Shown: positions 33,231 through 42,036 of the stretch, piece after piece | Numbering within the stretch: position 1 is the first letter of the stretch | Layout: each line of letters begins with the position of its first letter | Source of the DNA: Streptomyces sp. T12 | GTDB lineage: Bacteria; Actinomycetota; Actinomycetes; Streptomycetales; Streptomycetaceae | NCBI RefSeq assembly: GCF_028736035.1 | Contig: NZ_CP117866.1 | Coordinates: 10,147,001-10,211,000 of the forward strand | Reading direction: 5' to 3' | DNA: 64,000 nucleotides | Position numbers and translations under genes: made by a program | Notes under the pieces: generated by a model | The model's input: only the letters and a program-made list of their open reading frames with translations | What the model was told of the DNA's origin: nothing | Database searches by the model: none

Positions 33231-33489
33231 AGTACTGCTTCTTCTCGCAATCCCACAGATAGCGCCTTACTTGGTACTCGGCGAGTTTGTCCTGCTCGGC
33301 CTCCGTCCTTCCCTGCATGTCCTCTGCTTTGTTCAGAAGGAATAGACCGGTCTGCCTCCAGCACTCAGAGCAGACAAGCCACTCTCCACGCTCCAGCAGG
33401 GCTGGGTCCTCCTTGTGTAGGGCCGCGAAGTCGACGGCGAAGGCTCTGTCCTCCCCTCCAGCCATGTACAGCTCCTGGAGTGACCTCAT
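33199..33489 (-). CDS. Small protein with a CxxC motif
   Basis: A 96-aa protein with ATG 33489 in an ATGA overlap with the upstream membrane protein gene. It has [20 protein letters not shown], a C-x2-C pair plus a further Cys near the C-terminus ([12 protein letters not shown]), which may bind zinc. It is mostly helical. The stop lies inside the start region of the L19 fusion gene, so the three genes are co-translated. No family recognised. Confidence 0.55.
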   Translation of the reverse strand: MRSLQELYMAGGEDRAFAVDFAALHKEDPALLERGEWLVCSECWRQTGLFLLNKAEDMQGRTEAEQDKLAEYQVRRYLWDCEKKQYCGWPHGGRLR

Positions 33490-33908
33490 GTCGGCCCCCC
33501 AGGCTTGTTGGCCTCCTCTGCCCTCTTGGACAGATCTTCCAAAAGCTCCTTGATGGGGCGCACGCGCCGACTCTCAATCTGGGACGTGACGATGTAGCCC
33601 GCGACGCCACCGATAAAGGCGGGCACCAAGAGCCACCCCAGAATTGACAGCGGCCACGTCACTCCTGGCCAGGCAGCATCCTTCGCCGACTCGCGGCCGA
33701 CCAGGATCTCCCAGGCATCGATGAAGCCGATGCCGAACCCAGCAACGAGATACAGGACGAAGACGACAGAGATCCACTTCCAGGATCTGTACTTCAACCA
33801 GTGTTCGAACTTGCCGGCATGCGCCTGGTTCTCGTCTATCCGGTGTTGCAGGCGTTTCAACCACGATCTCTTGTCAGGTCTTGACTGGTGAGGCGTGTGT
33901 GTCGCCAT
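33486..33908 (-). CDS. Membrane protein with two transmembrane segments
   Basis: A 140-aa protein with ATG 33908. An N-terminal basic amphipathic region (WLKRLQHRIDENQAHAGKFEHWLKY) precedes two membrane segments, about residues 46-68 (WISVVFVLYLVAGFGIGFIDAW) and 85-108 (WPLSILGWLLVPAFIGGVAGY). The C-terminus is a charged coiled-coil-like helix. It is the first gene of the operon that leads to the CxxC protein and the L19 fusion. Function unknown. Confidence 0.65.
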   Translation of the reverse strand: MATHTPHQSRPDKRSWLKRLQHRIDENQAHAGKFEHWLKYRSWKWISVVFVLYLVAGFGIGFIDAWEILVGRESAKDAAWPGVTWPLSILGWLLVPAFIGGVAGYIVTSQIESRRVRPIKELLEDLSKRAEEANKPGGPT

Positions 33909-34104
33909 CTGAAATAGACCTCTTCGGCACTCGGGGCGCAGCGGCTCACGCCCCTGTGGGGGGGGAGAGGGCGCTAAAGGTAGCGAAACCCGTAAGTCAC
34001 TCCATTCTGGGCATCCTGCGTATGCTGCGCCTGTCGACCTTGCCCATCCGAGCTGGGCCGACTTCCCGGCGACCCCTATGGGCATAAGCGGGCGTCGACC
34101 GCTT

Positions 34105-34232
34105 CCGTCTGCTGTAGAACCTTGATCGTGCGCCACCGAAGCCCTGGCCGTGAGTGTGCTGATGCCCCCTGGCCTCAGGGCTGGGCGTCCGCGAGGAGCC
34201 ATGCTTCGGCGTCGGATCGGGTCCTGCCGGAC
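34105..34232 (-). repeat. Right arm of a 128-bp inverted repeat (left arm 32429-32556)
   Basis: Reverse-complement copy of 32429-32556, equal in length. Both arms contain the same short frame reading outward (beginning MSVL-PPG and ending RRRIGSCRT), which could be a leader peptide or chance. Some mismatches are clustered in the CTCGTGGCCGGGTGG segment. Confidence 0.85.
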
Positions 34233-34507
34233 CTCTGCCAGGCGTGATCAGACTCCGATGACGCAAACTCGCGTCCGTCAAAGATCGATGGCACGCGCTC
34301 AAGGTTCGCTGGTACAGGGCCCACGAGCCTCGCCACCGACTGCGGTTGACGGCTCCGGTAGTAGGTGTGGAGGTCGTGAACGACCATGCCGCGTACGCCC
34401 GTTCGCCTCGCCCCTTCCGAGACGCTCGGCGCATCCCCGCCGGCGGCGGCAGCTCCTGCGGTCGCCGAGGGACAGGCGTGCCGCACGTGCCTCGCTACGC
34501 TGCCGCA
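34233..34507. other. Non-coding stretch between the inverted repeat and the GNAT gene
   Basis: About 275 bp without a convincing gene. The frame of the following gene is open upstream to 34346 but reads as Pro/Arg-rich low-complexity sequence. No strong hairpin or promoter is evident. Confidence 0.4.
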
Positions 34508-35239
34508 GTGATCGAGTCCTCCTCGCTGCCCGGCGATCCCACCGAGCTCCACCTACGGATCTCCTTCGATGACGAACTGTGGGATACCCCGCAGGCCGAC
34601 ACGCTGGAGCGGTGGACCGTCGCTATCCTGCACCGCCGACGTACACATGACGGAGCTCAAGGCCCGGCGGCGGGCAGCGCCTGCGACACCGCGGACTGCC
34701 CGTCGTGCACGACGGAGGATGTCGCCGTCGGAGAGATGACCTTCTACCGGGTGCATCTCGACCGCGGCCGGAATGCCTACTGGGCCATGGCAGAGGAATC
34801 CGAGGAGCTGTACGAGACCGCTCAGATCCTCCTCGATGCCGATACGGGCTCGTTCACGAGCGAGGTCAGCAAGCGGCTGGAGTACGTCGGGTCCGCCCTG
34901 CTCGTCATGGACCGGGTGACCCTTGAGCCCCAGTGGCGCGGCCACGGGCTGGCTCCCGTACTCGCTATTGAGGCGATCCACCGGCTCATGGCCGGTTGCC
35001 GGGCCATTGCCTGTTCGCCCGGCGTTACCGACCTCAGCAGCCAGCGTCTGACGGACAGGTCGGAGTGGGACCGCGTGAACGCCAAGATCACTCAGGGGTG
35101 GGAGCGGATCGGGTTCCGCCTGTACCGCGACAACGTCTATCTCCTGTCGCCGGCCTCGCAGGACCTGGAGGAGCAGCGCGGCGTACTTCGTGGGCAGCTC
35201 GCGGAACTCGGCGCGTCCTGGCGGACCACGATCTCCTGA
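34508..35239 (+). CDS. GNAT-like acetyltransferase
   Basis: About 243 aa from GTG 34508, chosen because the conserved-looking sequence (LHLRISFDDELWDTP) begins there. The C-terminal half has the acetyl-CoA-binding motif QWRGHGLAPVLAIEAI of GNAT proteins at about residues 140-156, preceded by beta strands (ALLVMDRVTLEP) and followed by WERIGFRLYRDNVYLL, the usual last strand. The N-terminal third contains a Cys-rich insert (CDTADCPSCTTEDV). The substrate is unknown. Confidence 0.65.
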   Translation: MIESSSLPGDPTELHLRISFDDELWDTPQADTLERWTVAILHRRRTHDGAQGPAAGSACDTADCPSCTTEDVAVGEMTFYRVHLDRGRNAYWAMAEESEELYETAQILLDADTGSFTSEVSKRLEYVGSALLVMDRVTLEPQWRGHGLAPVLAIEAIHRLMAGCRAIACSPGVTDLSSQRLTDRSEWDRVNAKITQGWERIGFRLYRDNVYLLSPASQDLEEQRGVLRGQLAELGASWRTTIS

Positions 35240-35351
35240 TGGACTCCGCTGCCGACGTACACACCGCGCACCCGGACAAGGCCCTGCCGCCAATCCGCTG
35301 ACCGGGCGACACTGCCCCCCCTCGCCTGCTCACGGTGGAACACCTTCGACC

Positions 35352-36332
35352 ATGCCCTCGACCTGGTCCCTGCCGGAGCCGATGCTCGCCACCCCCACAT
35401 CCGACCCCGTGCTCCACCCGGAACACGCGGCCGAACCGAAATGGGACGGCTACCGGGCGCTGCTGGGACGGTGGCCCGGCGACCGGGTCCTGATCCGTTC
35501 CCGCCGAGGCGGGAACCTGACGGCGGCCTTTCCCGAGATCGCCGCCGCGGCCTCGCAGCTGCCCGACGACACGGCGCTCGACGGGGAACTGGTGGTGTGG
35601 GAGAGCGACCGGCTGTCCTTCGAGCGTCTTCAGCAGCGTGCGCACCGCAGGGCGGCGACCGCTGTCCGTGCGGCCGAGCAGTGGCCGGCCCACTTTGTCG
35701 CCTTCGACCTGCTGCGGGCAGGCGCCGACCTGACCGCGCAGCCCTACCGGACTCGACGTGCGGCACTGGAACAGCTCTTCGCCGACCACCGCCTACAGGC
35801 CCCCTGGACCCTGTGTCCCTCCACCACCGACCCGAAGCAGGCCACCGAGTGGCTGGAGTGGTCGACGGTCGGACTGGAGGGGCTCGTCTTCAAGCGCCTG
35901 GACCAGCGGTACCTGCCCGGGTTCAGGGCGTGGCGTAAATACCGGTCCCGGCACACGACCGAGGCCGTGATCGGCGCGGTCACCGGTGCCCCGACCGCAC
36001 CCACCACGGCCCTGCTCGGCCGCCTCGACGCCGACGGCCGACTCCAGTACGTCGGACGCACCACCGTCCTGAACCTGGCCGTCCGCCAAACCCTGGCCGC
36101 CGAACTCCAACAGGGCGGACCCGCACACCCGTGGACGGGCTGGACGTTCAGTGCGAGCTGGGGGTCGCGGGAGCAACTCACCGTACGGCTGGTCGAGCCG
36201 GTTGTCGTCGCGGAGGTCGCGGTCGACGTGTCCCTGGACGCGGCCGGCCGCTGGCGCCACCCCGTGCGGCTGGAGCGTGTCAGGAGCGATCTGACTCCCG
36301 ATGACGTGCCGCTGTTCGGGCAAGAACCCTGA
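35352..36332 (+). CDS. ATP-dependent DNA ligase (LigC/LigD-ligase type)
   Basis: A 326-aa protein with ATG at 35352. The adenylation domain has motif I EPKWDGYRA (Lys31 is the AMP-accepting residue), motif III LDGELVVW, motif IV GLEGLVFKRLD and motif V RAWRKYRSRHTTEAVIGAV. It is followed by an OB-fold (ALLGRLDADGRLQYVGR). Length and organisation fit the stand-alone ligases of the LigC or LigD-ligase-domain class used in actinobacterial end joining and repair. No Ku or polymerase domain is adjacent. Confidence 0.9.
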   Translation: MPSTWSLPEPMLATPTSDPVLHPEHAAEPKWDGYRALLGRWPGDRVLIRSRRGGNLTAAFPEIAAAASQLPDDTALDGELVVWESDRLSFERLQQRAHRRAATAVRAAEQWPAHFVAFDLLRAGADLTAQPYRTRRAALEQLFADHRLQAPWTLCPSTTDPKQATEWLEWSTVGLEGLVFKRLDQRYLPGFRAWRKYRSRHTTEAVIGAVTGAPTAPTTALLGRLDADGRLQYVGRTTVLNLAVRQTLAAELQQGGPAHPWTGWTFSASWGSREQLTVRLVEPVVVAEVAVDVSLDAAGRWRHPVRLERVRSDLTPDDVPLFGQEP

Positions 36333-36570
36333 CCCCGGACAGCTCCCTGCCGGACGCTCCCACTCCGTCGCCCCGTCCGCCGGTCTGGAGGGCCGCCAGG
36401 CCGGCGCCGGCGGGCGCGGAGAGTGCCCGGCACAAGCTCGCTCGTCGACGGACGCCTCATCCACGCACGACGCGGCCCCATCCGCTCCAGCGGTTCGGCC
36501 ATACAGCACCCCCGCACGCCCGAGCCCCCGGCGGCCCGCGCGAGGTGGCCGCCGGGAACTGGCGGCACGG

Positions 36571-37230
36571 TCAGGCGGCGGGTTCGTATGTCACGGCCTG
36601 GGCAGGGCAGTCCGAGGCCATACCCTCCAAGGCACCCAATTCGGCTTCGTCGACGGCCAGGCTCCAGCGGAGCTTTGTTCCCACCCACTCAGCGGCATAC
36701 CGGCAGTGCACGTCGGCGGCCGGCGGCAGCCAATCGGCCGGGTCCTGGTCGGCTTTGCTCCGGTTGGAGCGTGCGGTGACGGCGACGAGGGAGGGCGCGG
36801 CGCCCTGGTCGTTGGCGTACGCCTCGCGGCGCTGCGCGGTCCAGGCGGAGGCACCGCTGTCCCAGGCTTCGGCGAGGGGCACCATGTGGTCGATGTCGAG
36901 ACCGGACGCCGACGTCACGACGGTGGTGTCGTAGTACGAGAACCAACTTCCGCCGGTTAGGCGGCAGCCGGGACCGACGGTGGGCGGGGTGACCGCTTCG
37001 TGGAGGAGGACTTCGGCGCGGGTGTTGCAGCCGTCGGCCGGGTCGTCGCCAGCGTTCCAGTGGCGGAACTTGTTGCGGCTGTAGCCGTCGCGGGACTCAG
37101 TGGCCACAGGCAAGTTGGCTACTGCTTCGGCGAGGGGCAGGGTCTGTGCGGCGTGGGCAGGAGCGGAGACGATGACCGGAAGGACGAGGAGAGCGGCGGC
37201 AGCGAGGCTGCGCAGGACAGCGTTGACCAT
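36571..37230 (-). CDS. Secreted HNH-family endonuclease (GmrSD/DUF1524-like)
   Basis: A 219-aa protein with ATG 37230 and a Sec signal peptide (hydrophobic core LRSLAAAALLVLPVIVSAPAH, cleavage near AHA-AQ). The nuclease core has GLDIDHMVPLAEAWDSGASAW, the HNH His after Asp, and later YANDQGAAPSLVAVTARSNRSKADQDPADWLPP with the Asn and the N-R-S-K-x-D signature of this secreted family. Three Cys residues may form disulfides. These proteins are common in Streptomyces and probably degrade extracellular DNA. It is preceded by a non-coding gap. Confidence 0.88.
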   Translation of the reverse strand: MVNAVLRSLAAAALLVLPVIVSAPAHAAQTLPLAEAVANLPVATESRDGYSRNKFRHWNAGDDPADGCNTRAEVLLHEAVTPPTVGPGCRLTGGSWFSYYDTTVVTSASGLDIDHMVPLAEAWDSGASAWTAQRREAYANDQGAAPSLVAVTARSNRSKADQDPADWLPPAADVHCRYAAEWVGTKLRWSLAVDEAELGALEGMASDCPAQAVTYEPAA

Positions 37231-37661
37231 GTGCCGTTGATAGCCGTGCTCCAGGGGGCGTGATCAGCGGTTTCCCGGGGGCGCCGCCCGTGTGGGTGGA
37301 AAGGTCATACCGGAGAAACGAAATGTCTGCGGCTCGGCGACGGGGCCTTGGTGCCGACGCCGCGGCCTGCCCTTCTGCTCCCGAGGCACAGCTCCGGTCA
37401 CGTTGGAGTGGGTGACGGCACGAGGCGCGTCCCGCGGGAAGGGAGGCTCCTCATCACACCCTCGGAGAAGTAACCCGAAAGAATGACTACAAGTCGATCT
37501 ATTCCGAGGGTCGATGAAATCGACGGACCAGCGATGCGGATCCGATGCGTTGCGTACGACGCTGTCGGCCGTCCGTCTGCTCACCGCCCGGATGATCTCG
37601 TGCAAGAACTTCCGCGGGCCGCCCCGGGCGGCCGTCGTGGGGCAGCTGGGATACTCCCGCT
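37231..37661. other. Non-coding stretch
   Basis: About 430 bp between the divergently oriented nuclease gene and a small membrane protein gene. It must hold the promoter of at least the nuclease gene. I see no convincing reading frame, repeat or hairpin. Confidence 0.4.
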
Positions 37662-37898
37662 ATGGATCAGTCGAGGGGGAACGCGGGCCAGCGCTCAACG
37701 CCGTGGTGGTACCGCATGCCGCGGTACCTCTTCTCTGTCGTCGCTGCCGTGGTCGCATGCGCGATCTACGGGTGGGGCTCGCAGTCCGTAGTCGTCTCGG
37801 TCGTCGTAGGCGTAGTTACGGCGTATGCCGCGGCGTTCGTGCGCGGGATGGCGCAGGCCGCGTACGACGAGCGGCACGGGCAGAACCGGCAGACCTGA
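37662..37898 (+). CDS. Small membrane protein
   Basis: A 78-aa protein with ATG 37662. One long or two short hydrophobic segments cover residues 20-62 (YLFSVVAAVVACAIYGW and VVVSVVVGVVTAYAAAFV), with a basic N-terminus and a polar C-terminal helix. No family recognised. The ribosome binding site is weak, so the start is uncertain. Confidence 0.5.
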   Translation: MDQSRGNAGQRSTPWWYRMPRYLFSVVAAVVACAIYGWGSQSVVVSVVVGVVTAYAAAFVRGMAQAAYDERHGQNRQT

Positions 37899-37901
37899 CG
37901 G

Positions 37902-38429
37902 CTACGCGGCATCCATGGCGGCGGCTGCGGCGGCGTCGGCAGCCGCGAGGGCCAGCAGGTCGACGGCGGCTCCGGGGTTGCCGCGCGCAATGCCACGGGA
38001 CATGCCGTCCCAGCGCGGACGGGGCCGGGACGGCGGGAGGTCGTCGACGTCGTCGGGCGGCTCCGGCGGCCACAGACGGGTCAGCCACAGCCACATTGCG
38101 CCCGGAGGGTCCCCCGCAGCGGGCACGGGTGCTTCCGGGCGGGTGTCGAGGCTGTACGCCAGGTCCTCGCCGACCAGCGTCACGGCCAGATCCCGTATGT
38201 GTCCCGGGCCGCGCTCGCAGTGCTGCTGCAGTTCTTCAAGCGGCACATTCTCAGGGGCGCGGCCCGTCTGCTGGGCGAGTGCCTGGAGGACGACGGCGAG
38301 GACGCCACGGATGCCGACATAGTCCCAGTGGAGCTCCGTGCACAACGCGGGTGGCTGACCCGCAGCGCCGATTCGCCCGGCGCGGGCCAGCGCCTGCTCC
38401 CACCCGTCAGCTGTCGCGTAGGGATTCAT
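37902..38429 (-). CDS. Hypothetical protein
   Basis: A 175-aa protein with ATG 38429 overlapping the upstream stop (ATGA). It is a helical protein with WEQALARAGRIGAAGQPPALC, VLAVVLQALAQQTGRAPENVPLEELQQHCERGPGHI, then a Pro/Asp-rich linker and an Ala-rich C-terminal helix. No domain recognised. It forms a two-gene unit with the upstream gene. Confidence 0.6.
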   Translation of the reverse strand: MNPYATADGWEQALARAGRIGAAGQPPALCTELHWDYVGIRGVLAVVLQALAQQTGRAPENVPLEELQQHCERGPGHIRDLAVTLVGEDLAYSLDTRPEAPVPAAGDPPGAMWLWLTRLWPPEPPDDVDDLPPSRPRPRWDGMSRGIARGNPGAAVDLLALAAADAAAAAAMDAA

Positions 38430-38749
38430 GACCGTCGGACGCCTGCGAGCACCACCAGGTCCAGCACATCCCCCAGTGCGGCCTGCACCGCACGCCGGTC
38501 CTCCGCGTTGGTGCCGCTCATGCCGTCCAGCAGGTACCCGCACCGAGCCGCGACGGGCGCGAGACGTGACCCGGCCCCTTCCGGGCCGGCCGCCCGTAGC
38601 CCGGCGCGGATAGTCTCCGCGCTCGCCCGGCCCTCTGTCTGCACCGCCACGCCGATCGCACGGTCGTACTCATCCGGCACCCATGCTCCGGTGTCGAGAT
38701 CCTCCTGGAGCTGTGCGAGTGCGGCCAGCACCGCCTCAGTCGTCGCCAT
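38426..38749 (-). CDS. Hypothetical protein
   Basis: A 107-aa helical protein with ATG 38749 (AAVLAALAQLQEDLDTGAWVPDEYDRAIGVAV, RASAETIRAGLRAAGPEGAG, ALGDVLDLVVLAGVRR). Its stop overlaps the following gene's start (ATGA), so both are probably made together. No family recognised. Confidence 0.6.
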   Translation of the reverse strand: MATTEAVLAALAQLQEDLDTGAWVPDEYDRAIGVAVQTEGRASAETIRAGLRAAGPEGAGSRLAPVAARCGYLLDGMSGTNAEDRRAVQAALGDVLDLVVLAGVRRS

Positions 38750-38825
38750 GGCTGCGACCATACTCGGTCGGGTGAAGATGCCGGGGTGAGGAAACCGCCG
38801 CCGCTGCCGGAGCGTATTGCAGTGC

Positions 38826-39035
38826 ATGAAGCCGATCAGTGAAGCGCATGTGGCGGAGCCGGGTCTGGCCGTGGTGGAGATCGCGGCCTGCGACGACCAG
38901 ACCGCGTTCGCCGTCCAGCAGCTGCTCGCCGCGCGGTGTGCGATCGCGCCGGCAGACCGCACGACCCGAGAGCCCGGCGAGCCCGGTATACGGCTGCGCT
39001 GCTTCCTGGACCTGCGTCAGGCGCCCGACCCGTAG
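38826..39035 (+). CDS. DUF6207 family protein
   Basis: A 69-aa protein with ATG 38826. It matches the DUF6207 pattern known from many Streptomyces chromosomes and plasmids: ISEAHVAEPGLAVVEIAACDD, then FAVQQLLAARCAIAPADRTTREPGEPGIRLRCFLDLRQ. The family function is unknown. It lies divergent to the preceding pair and convergent with the next gene. Confidence 0.8.
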   Translation: MKPISEAHVAEPGLAVVEIAACDDQTAFAVQQLLAARCAIAPADRTTREPGEPGIRLRCFLDLRQAPDP

Positions 39036-39068
39036 GTCTGCCTCCGGGCGCCGCTCCGGGCAGAACAA

Positions 39069-40592
39069 CTAAGCACGCGCCGGGGGCAGATCGTAACGGC
39101 TGACGGCCAGGTACGTTTCCGGCGTCGCCGCTTCGAGGAGAGCCTCGTCTCCCTTCAGGTCGAGTTCCGGCTCCTCGGGGCGGCGCAGTAGGTCACTCCA
39201 GTCGCTCGTCGCACCCCGTTCGTAGGCGTCGCGGAGCAGGGGACGCAGCCGTGGGCGGGCTTCCTCCTGCTGTTCGCGGAAGATCCGCCGCTGGGTGAGT
39301 CGCTGTTCTTCCTGGTCTTCGTCGCTGAGTTCCATGTCGGCGGCCGGCTGGTCTTCGGCGCGCAGTCCTGGGGTGCGCTGGGCGATGGCGAGGTCCTCTT
39401 CGTGGAGGCGCTCGCATGTGGAGAACAGCTGACGGGACATGCCGAGGCGGACCTCGGTTCCAGGGATTCGGCAGCTCAGGAAGTCGTCGAGGCCCATGGA
39501 GCGGATTCCGGCGCGCAGGGTGTGGGGCTCGGCGTGGGGTGCTGCACCGCGGGCATCGGCCCGCATGGCGCGAGTGAGGCTGTCGTGTTCCAGCGGCGTG
39601 GTCAGCCCGGAGCGCCGGTGACGGGAAGCGCGGTCGGCGGGAACGGGCACGGTGCGCAACTGCGAGGCGGGAGCCGAGCGCAGCGCCAGGTAGGCGAGCA
39701 TCTGGGCGCGTGCCGCGCCGATGAGTGCGTCGTCGCTGTCGCCGAGGTGGTCTTCCAGGTTGCCTGGGCCAGCCGCCTCGTCGTCGGGTCCGGATCCGGC
39801 AGGAGTGAGGGGCGGCTGGCCGGGGTGGAGGTTGTGGTCGATGGTGAGGAAGAGATCGTCACCGGGCCGCACGGACGCCCCAACCAGGATGGTGCGGTGC
39901 GCGTACGCACCGAGGACCTTGCTGCCGGCCGCCAGCTGAGCCCACCCCTTGCGGAGCGTGCCGAGACCCACGTCGCCGCCCTTGGCCTCAATCAGCCAGT
40001 ACAGCTCTTCCGCCTCGTGGCGCCCCCACAGGTCGGGCAGCTTCTTCTTCGGGTCCTTGAACGTGTTGTACAGAGCAGGGACGGGGCCGCCGAGTTCGAG
40101 ATGCTCGGTCTGGCCCAGGCCCAGCAACGAGCGGCAGGCCCACTCAGTCATCGTCATGCCCAGCCGGTAGCCAGCGGCATTCTTCGCGCTGCGCTCGGTG
40201 CCGTGCGCGTAGACCGGGTTCCAGGTAAGGCGCCGGCCCTTGGCTCCCGGTATGGGATGCCGGGGCTCCACGGGGTGCGCGCCGAGGTAGGCGTACAGCG
40301 GAGAGACCCGGGCGACCAGTTCCCCGTGTGCGTAGCGCGGCTGGTTCTGCAGGTGCGGGGTGACGTCGCGGCCGACTTCGGTAGCGGCCTTGATGATCTC
40401 CCGCCACGTGGTGGTCGGGGCGTACCAACCGTCGGCCGCCGGGAAACCGTCAGACCCGTCCCACGCCTTGTGCTTGGCCGTCCGCCACTGCCTCCGAGGC
40501 TTCTTGGCCGGCCCCGTTCGGAACAGAACCGGTACGTCGAAGCTGTCGGCGTAGGTCAGCGGCGGTTCGTCGGGGACGTCTCCAGGGATCAT
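39069..40592 (-). CDS. Large hypothetical protein with a PD-(D/E)xK-like EAKG motif
   Basis: About 507 aa from ATG 40592 (ATGATCCCTGGAGAC). The N-terminal third holds LTWNPVYAHGTERSAKNAAGYRLGMTMTEWA, the middle contains ELYWLIEAKGGDVGLGTLRKGWAQLAAGSKVLG followed by HRTILVGASVRPGDDLFLTID. The I-E-A-K-G element after a hydrophobic strand is the usual Glu-x-Lys of PD-(D/E)xK nucleases, with a following helix and strand in the right order. The C-terminal third is charged and helical. A restriction-like nuclease role is possible but not proven. Confidence 0.6.
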   Translation of the reverse strand: MIPGDVPDEPPLTYADSFDVPVLFRTGPAKKPRRQWRTAKHKAWDGSDGFPAADGWYAPTTTWREIIKAATEVGRDVTPHLQNQPRYAHGELVARVSPLYAYLGAHPVEPRHPIPGAKGRRLTWNPVYAHGTERSAKNAAGYRLGMTMTEWACRSLLGLGQTEHLELGGPVPALYNTFKDPKKKLPDLWGRHEAEELYWLIEAKGGDVGLGTLRKGWAQLAAGSKVLGAYAHRTILVGASVRPGDDLFLTIDHNLHPGQPPLTPAGSGPDDEAAGPGNLEDHLGDSDDALIGAARAQMLAYLALRSAPASQLRTVPVPADRASRHRRSGLTTPLEHDSLTRAMRADARGAAPHAEPHTLRAGIRSMGLDDFLSCRIPGTEVRLGMSRQLFSTCERLHEEDLAIAQRTPGLRAEDQPAADMELSDEDQEEQRLTQRRIFREQQEEARPRLRPLLRDAYERGATSDWSDLLRRPEEPELDLKGDEALLEAATPETYLAVSRYDLPPARA

Positions 40593-40725
40593 GGGAAGAC
40601 TCTGGCACGGGCCGGAACCCTCCTCGCCGCCTGGGTATCGGGCCGCCAACCTGCATGGCCTCGTAGCCATCTCCTAAGGAACCCCGAGCACTTGCCCCGT
40701 TCCCTGTCGCCTCACGCTGCACTGC

Positions 40726-42036
40726 TCACGGTCGGTTGGGCCAGAAGATCGATAGGGGGAGTCGGACGGAGGGCAGCTGTACCGCCTGAATCGGACCGAG
40801 AGCGGCTGCTGCGGCGCGAAGCGCTTCGTCGAAGGAGCCGAAGCCGAGGACTTCAGCAGAACAGACAGAACAGTCACCGCGGCGACGGACGTGGCCTGCG
40901 CTGGCATCCCCCGAACCTCGGACGTGCGCAAAGGCATCGTCGGGGAAGTCGGCCCGTACCGCATGCCATACCCCGGCGCGTTCGCCGTCGGGCAGCCCCG
41001 CTGCCACCGCTGGCCGCATCGGCGGCAGAAGGCGTCCGTGGTTCTGGATGAGGAACACCCGGTCCGTGAAGTCGACGCTGTCACCCTCGGGTCGCTCCCC
41101 TTCCAGCCACGTCCGGGCCTCCTCACGGGTACCGGGACCCCACAGATAGTCCGTCGGGAACCGGGTGGTCTCGTAGCGGGTATCGAACTCCGCCCAGTGA
41201 TCGTCATTCCAGCGGCTGTTCGGGATGAAAGGGATGGCACGCACCACGATGTGCTGATACTCGCCATCTTGCTCTTCCGGTGGGTCGGGGACGAAGAGCG
41301 CACCAGCGGGTTCCATCCGCGCTCGCCCCAGCCCGTTCCAGCTCAGCACAGCGATCTCGCGGTGCAAAGGAGCCGGGTACAAGCGCCCACCCGGAGTGGC
41401 CCGCCCCCACAGCTGGTTGATGAGTTCTGCCAGGTCTCGAACGGTTCGAGCCGCCTCGACAGGGGTGTCGACATGATGGCCGGACGGATGCGCAACGTAG
41501 TTGCGGAGCTTGGCCAGCGCCTCCTCGACTGAACGACTGCGCCGCCCGCGGAGCAAGCCCGCCGTACGCGCCCACCGGCGAAGGCCGTACAGCGTGCCGT
41601 TGAACTCGATGCCGTTCGTGGCGACGACCAGCTTCGCGCGTCGTCGAGCCATCCTGTCCGCGAGTTTCTTGACCTCGTCGTACGACGCGACGGCGACGGT
41701 CACCTCCGGGTCCTGGGGGAAGCGGAAGGTGATGCTGCCACCGCACCATTCCATGAAACGGTCGCGCAACGCCTGCTCGAAGACGAGGAGCGCCTGGTCG
41801 CCGACCATGGTGTACACGTCGTAGCAGAGCACGCCGTAGGCGAAAACGGTGCGCAGCCGCTCGAAGGAGTCACGTGTTCCTGCCGCGACACCTTCCACCA
41901 GGTCGCAGTCGGCGATCTGCCGCTGTTGGAACTCCACGGCGTCCTCGGGTCTCATGCGGCTGCCGAGCCCATAGGGGTTGAACGCCAGCGACAGGTTGTC
42001 CGCAGCTCGCAAATCCTCAAGCGATCGGATCTCCAT
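40726..42036 (-). CDS. HEPN-motif protein of unknown function
   Basis: A 436-aa protein with ATG 42036 behind GAGGAGAAG. Residues 70-200 are helical (CYDVYTMVGDQALLVFEQALRDRFMEW) and include SVEEALAKLRNYVAHPSGHHV, which has the R-x4-H motif of HEPN ribonuclease domains in the normal context (R-N-x-x-A-H-P). The remainder is a large alpha/beta domain (IAVLSWNGLGRARMEPAGALFVPDPP, FLIQNHGRLLPPMRPA) with a possible zinc pair CSVCS near the C-terminus. HEPN proteins are frequent in toxin and antiphage systems. This one has no obvious partner. Confidence 0.6.
   Translation of the reverse strand: MEIRSLEDLRAADNLSLAFNPYGLGSRMRPEDAVEFQQRQIADCDLVEGVAAGTRDSFERLRTVFAYGVLCYDVYTMVGDQALLVFEQALRDRFMEWCGGSITFRFPQDPEVTVAVASYDEVKKLADRMARRRAKLVVATNGIEFNGTLYGLRRWARTAGLLRGRRSRSVEEALAKLRNYVAHPSGHHVDTPVEAARTVRDLAELINQLWGRATPGGRLYPAPLHREIAVLSWNGLGRARMEPAGALFVPDPPEEQDGEYQHIVVRAIPFIPNSRWNDDHWAEFDTRYETTRFPTDYLWGPGTREEARTWLEGERPEGDSVDFTDRVFLIQNHGRLLPPMRPAVAAGLPDGERAGVWHAVRADFPDDAFAHVRGSGDASAGHVRRRGDCSVCSAEVLGFGSFDEALRAAAAALGPIQAVQLPSVRLPLSIFWPNRP

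Noticed and set aside
37264..37605. Minus-strand 113-codon frame upstream of the small membrane protein
   Set aside because: No ribosome binding site and a Pro/Arg/Thr-rich translation without domain pattern.
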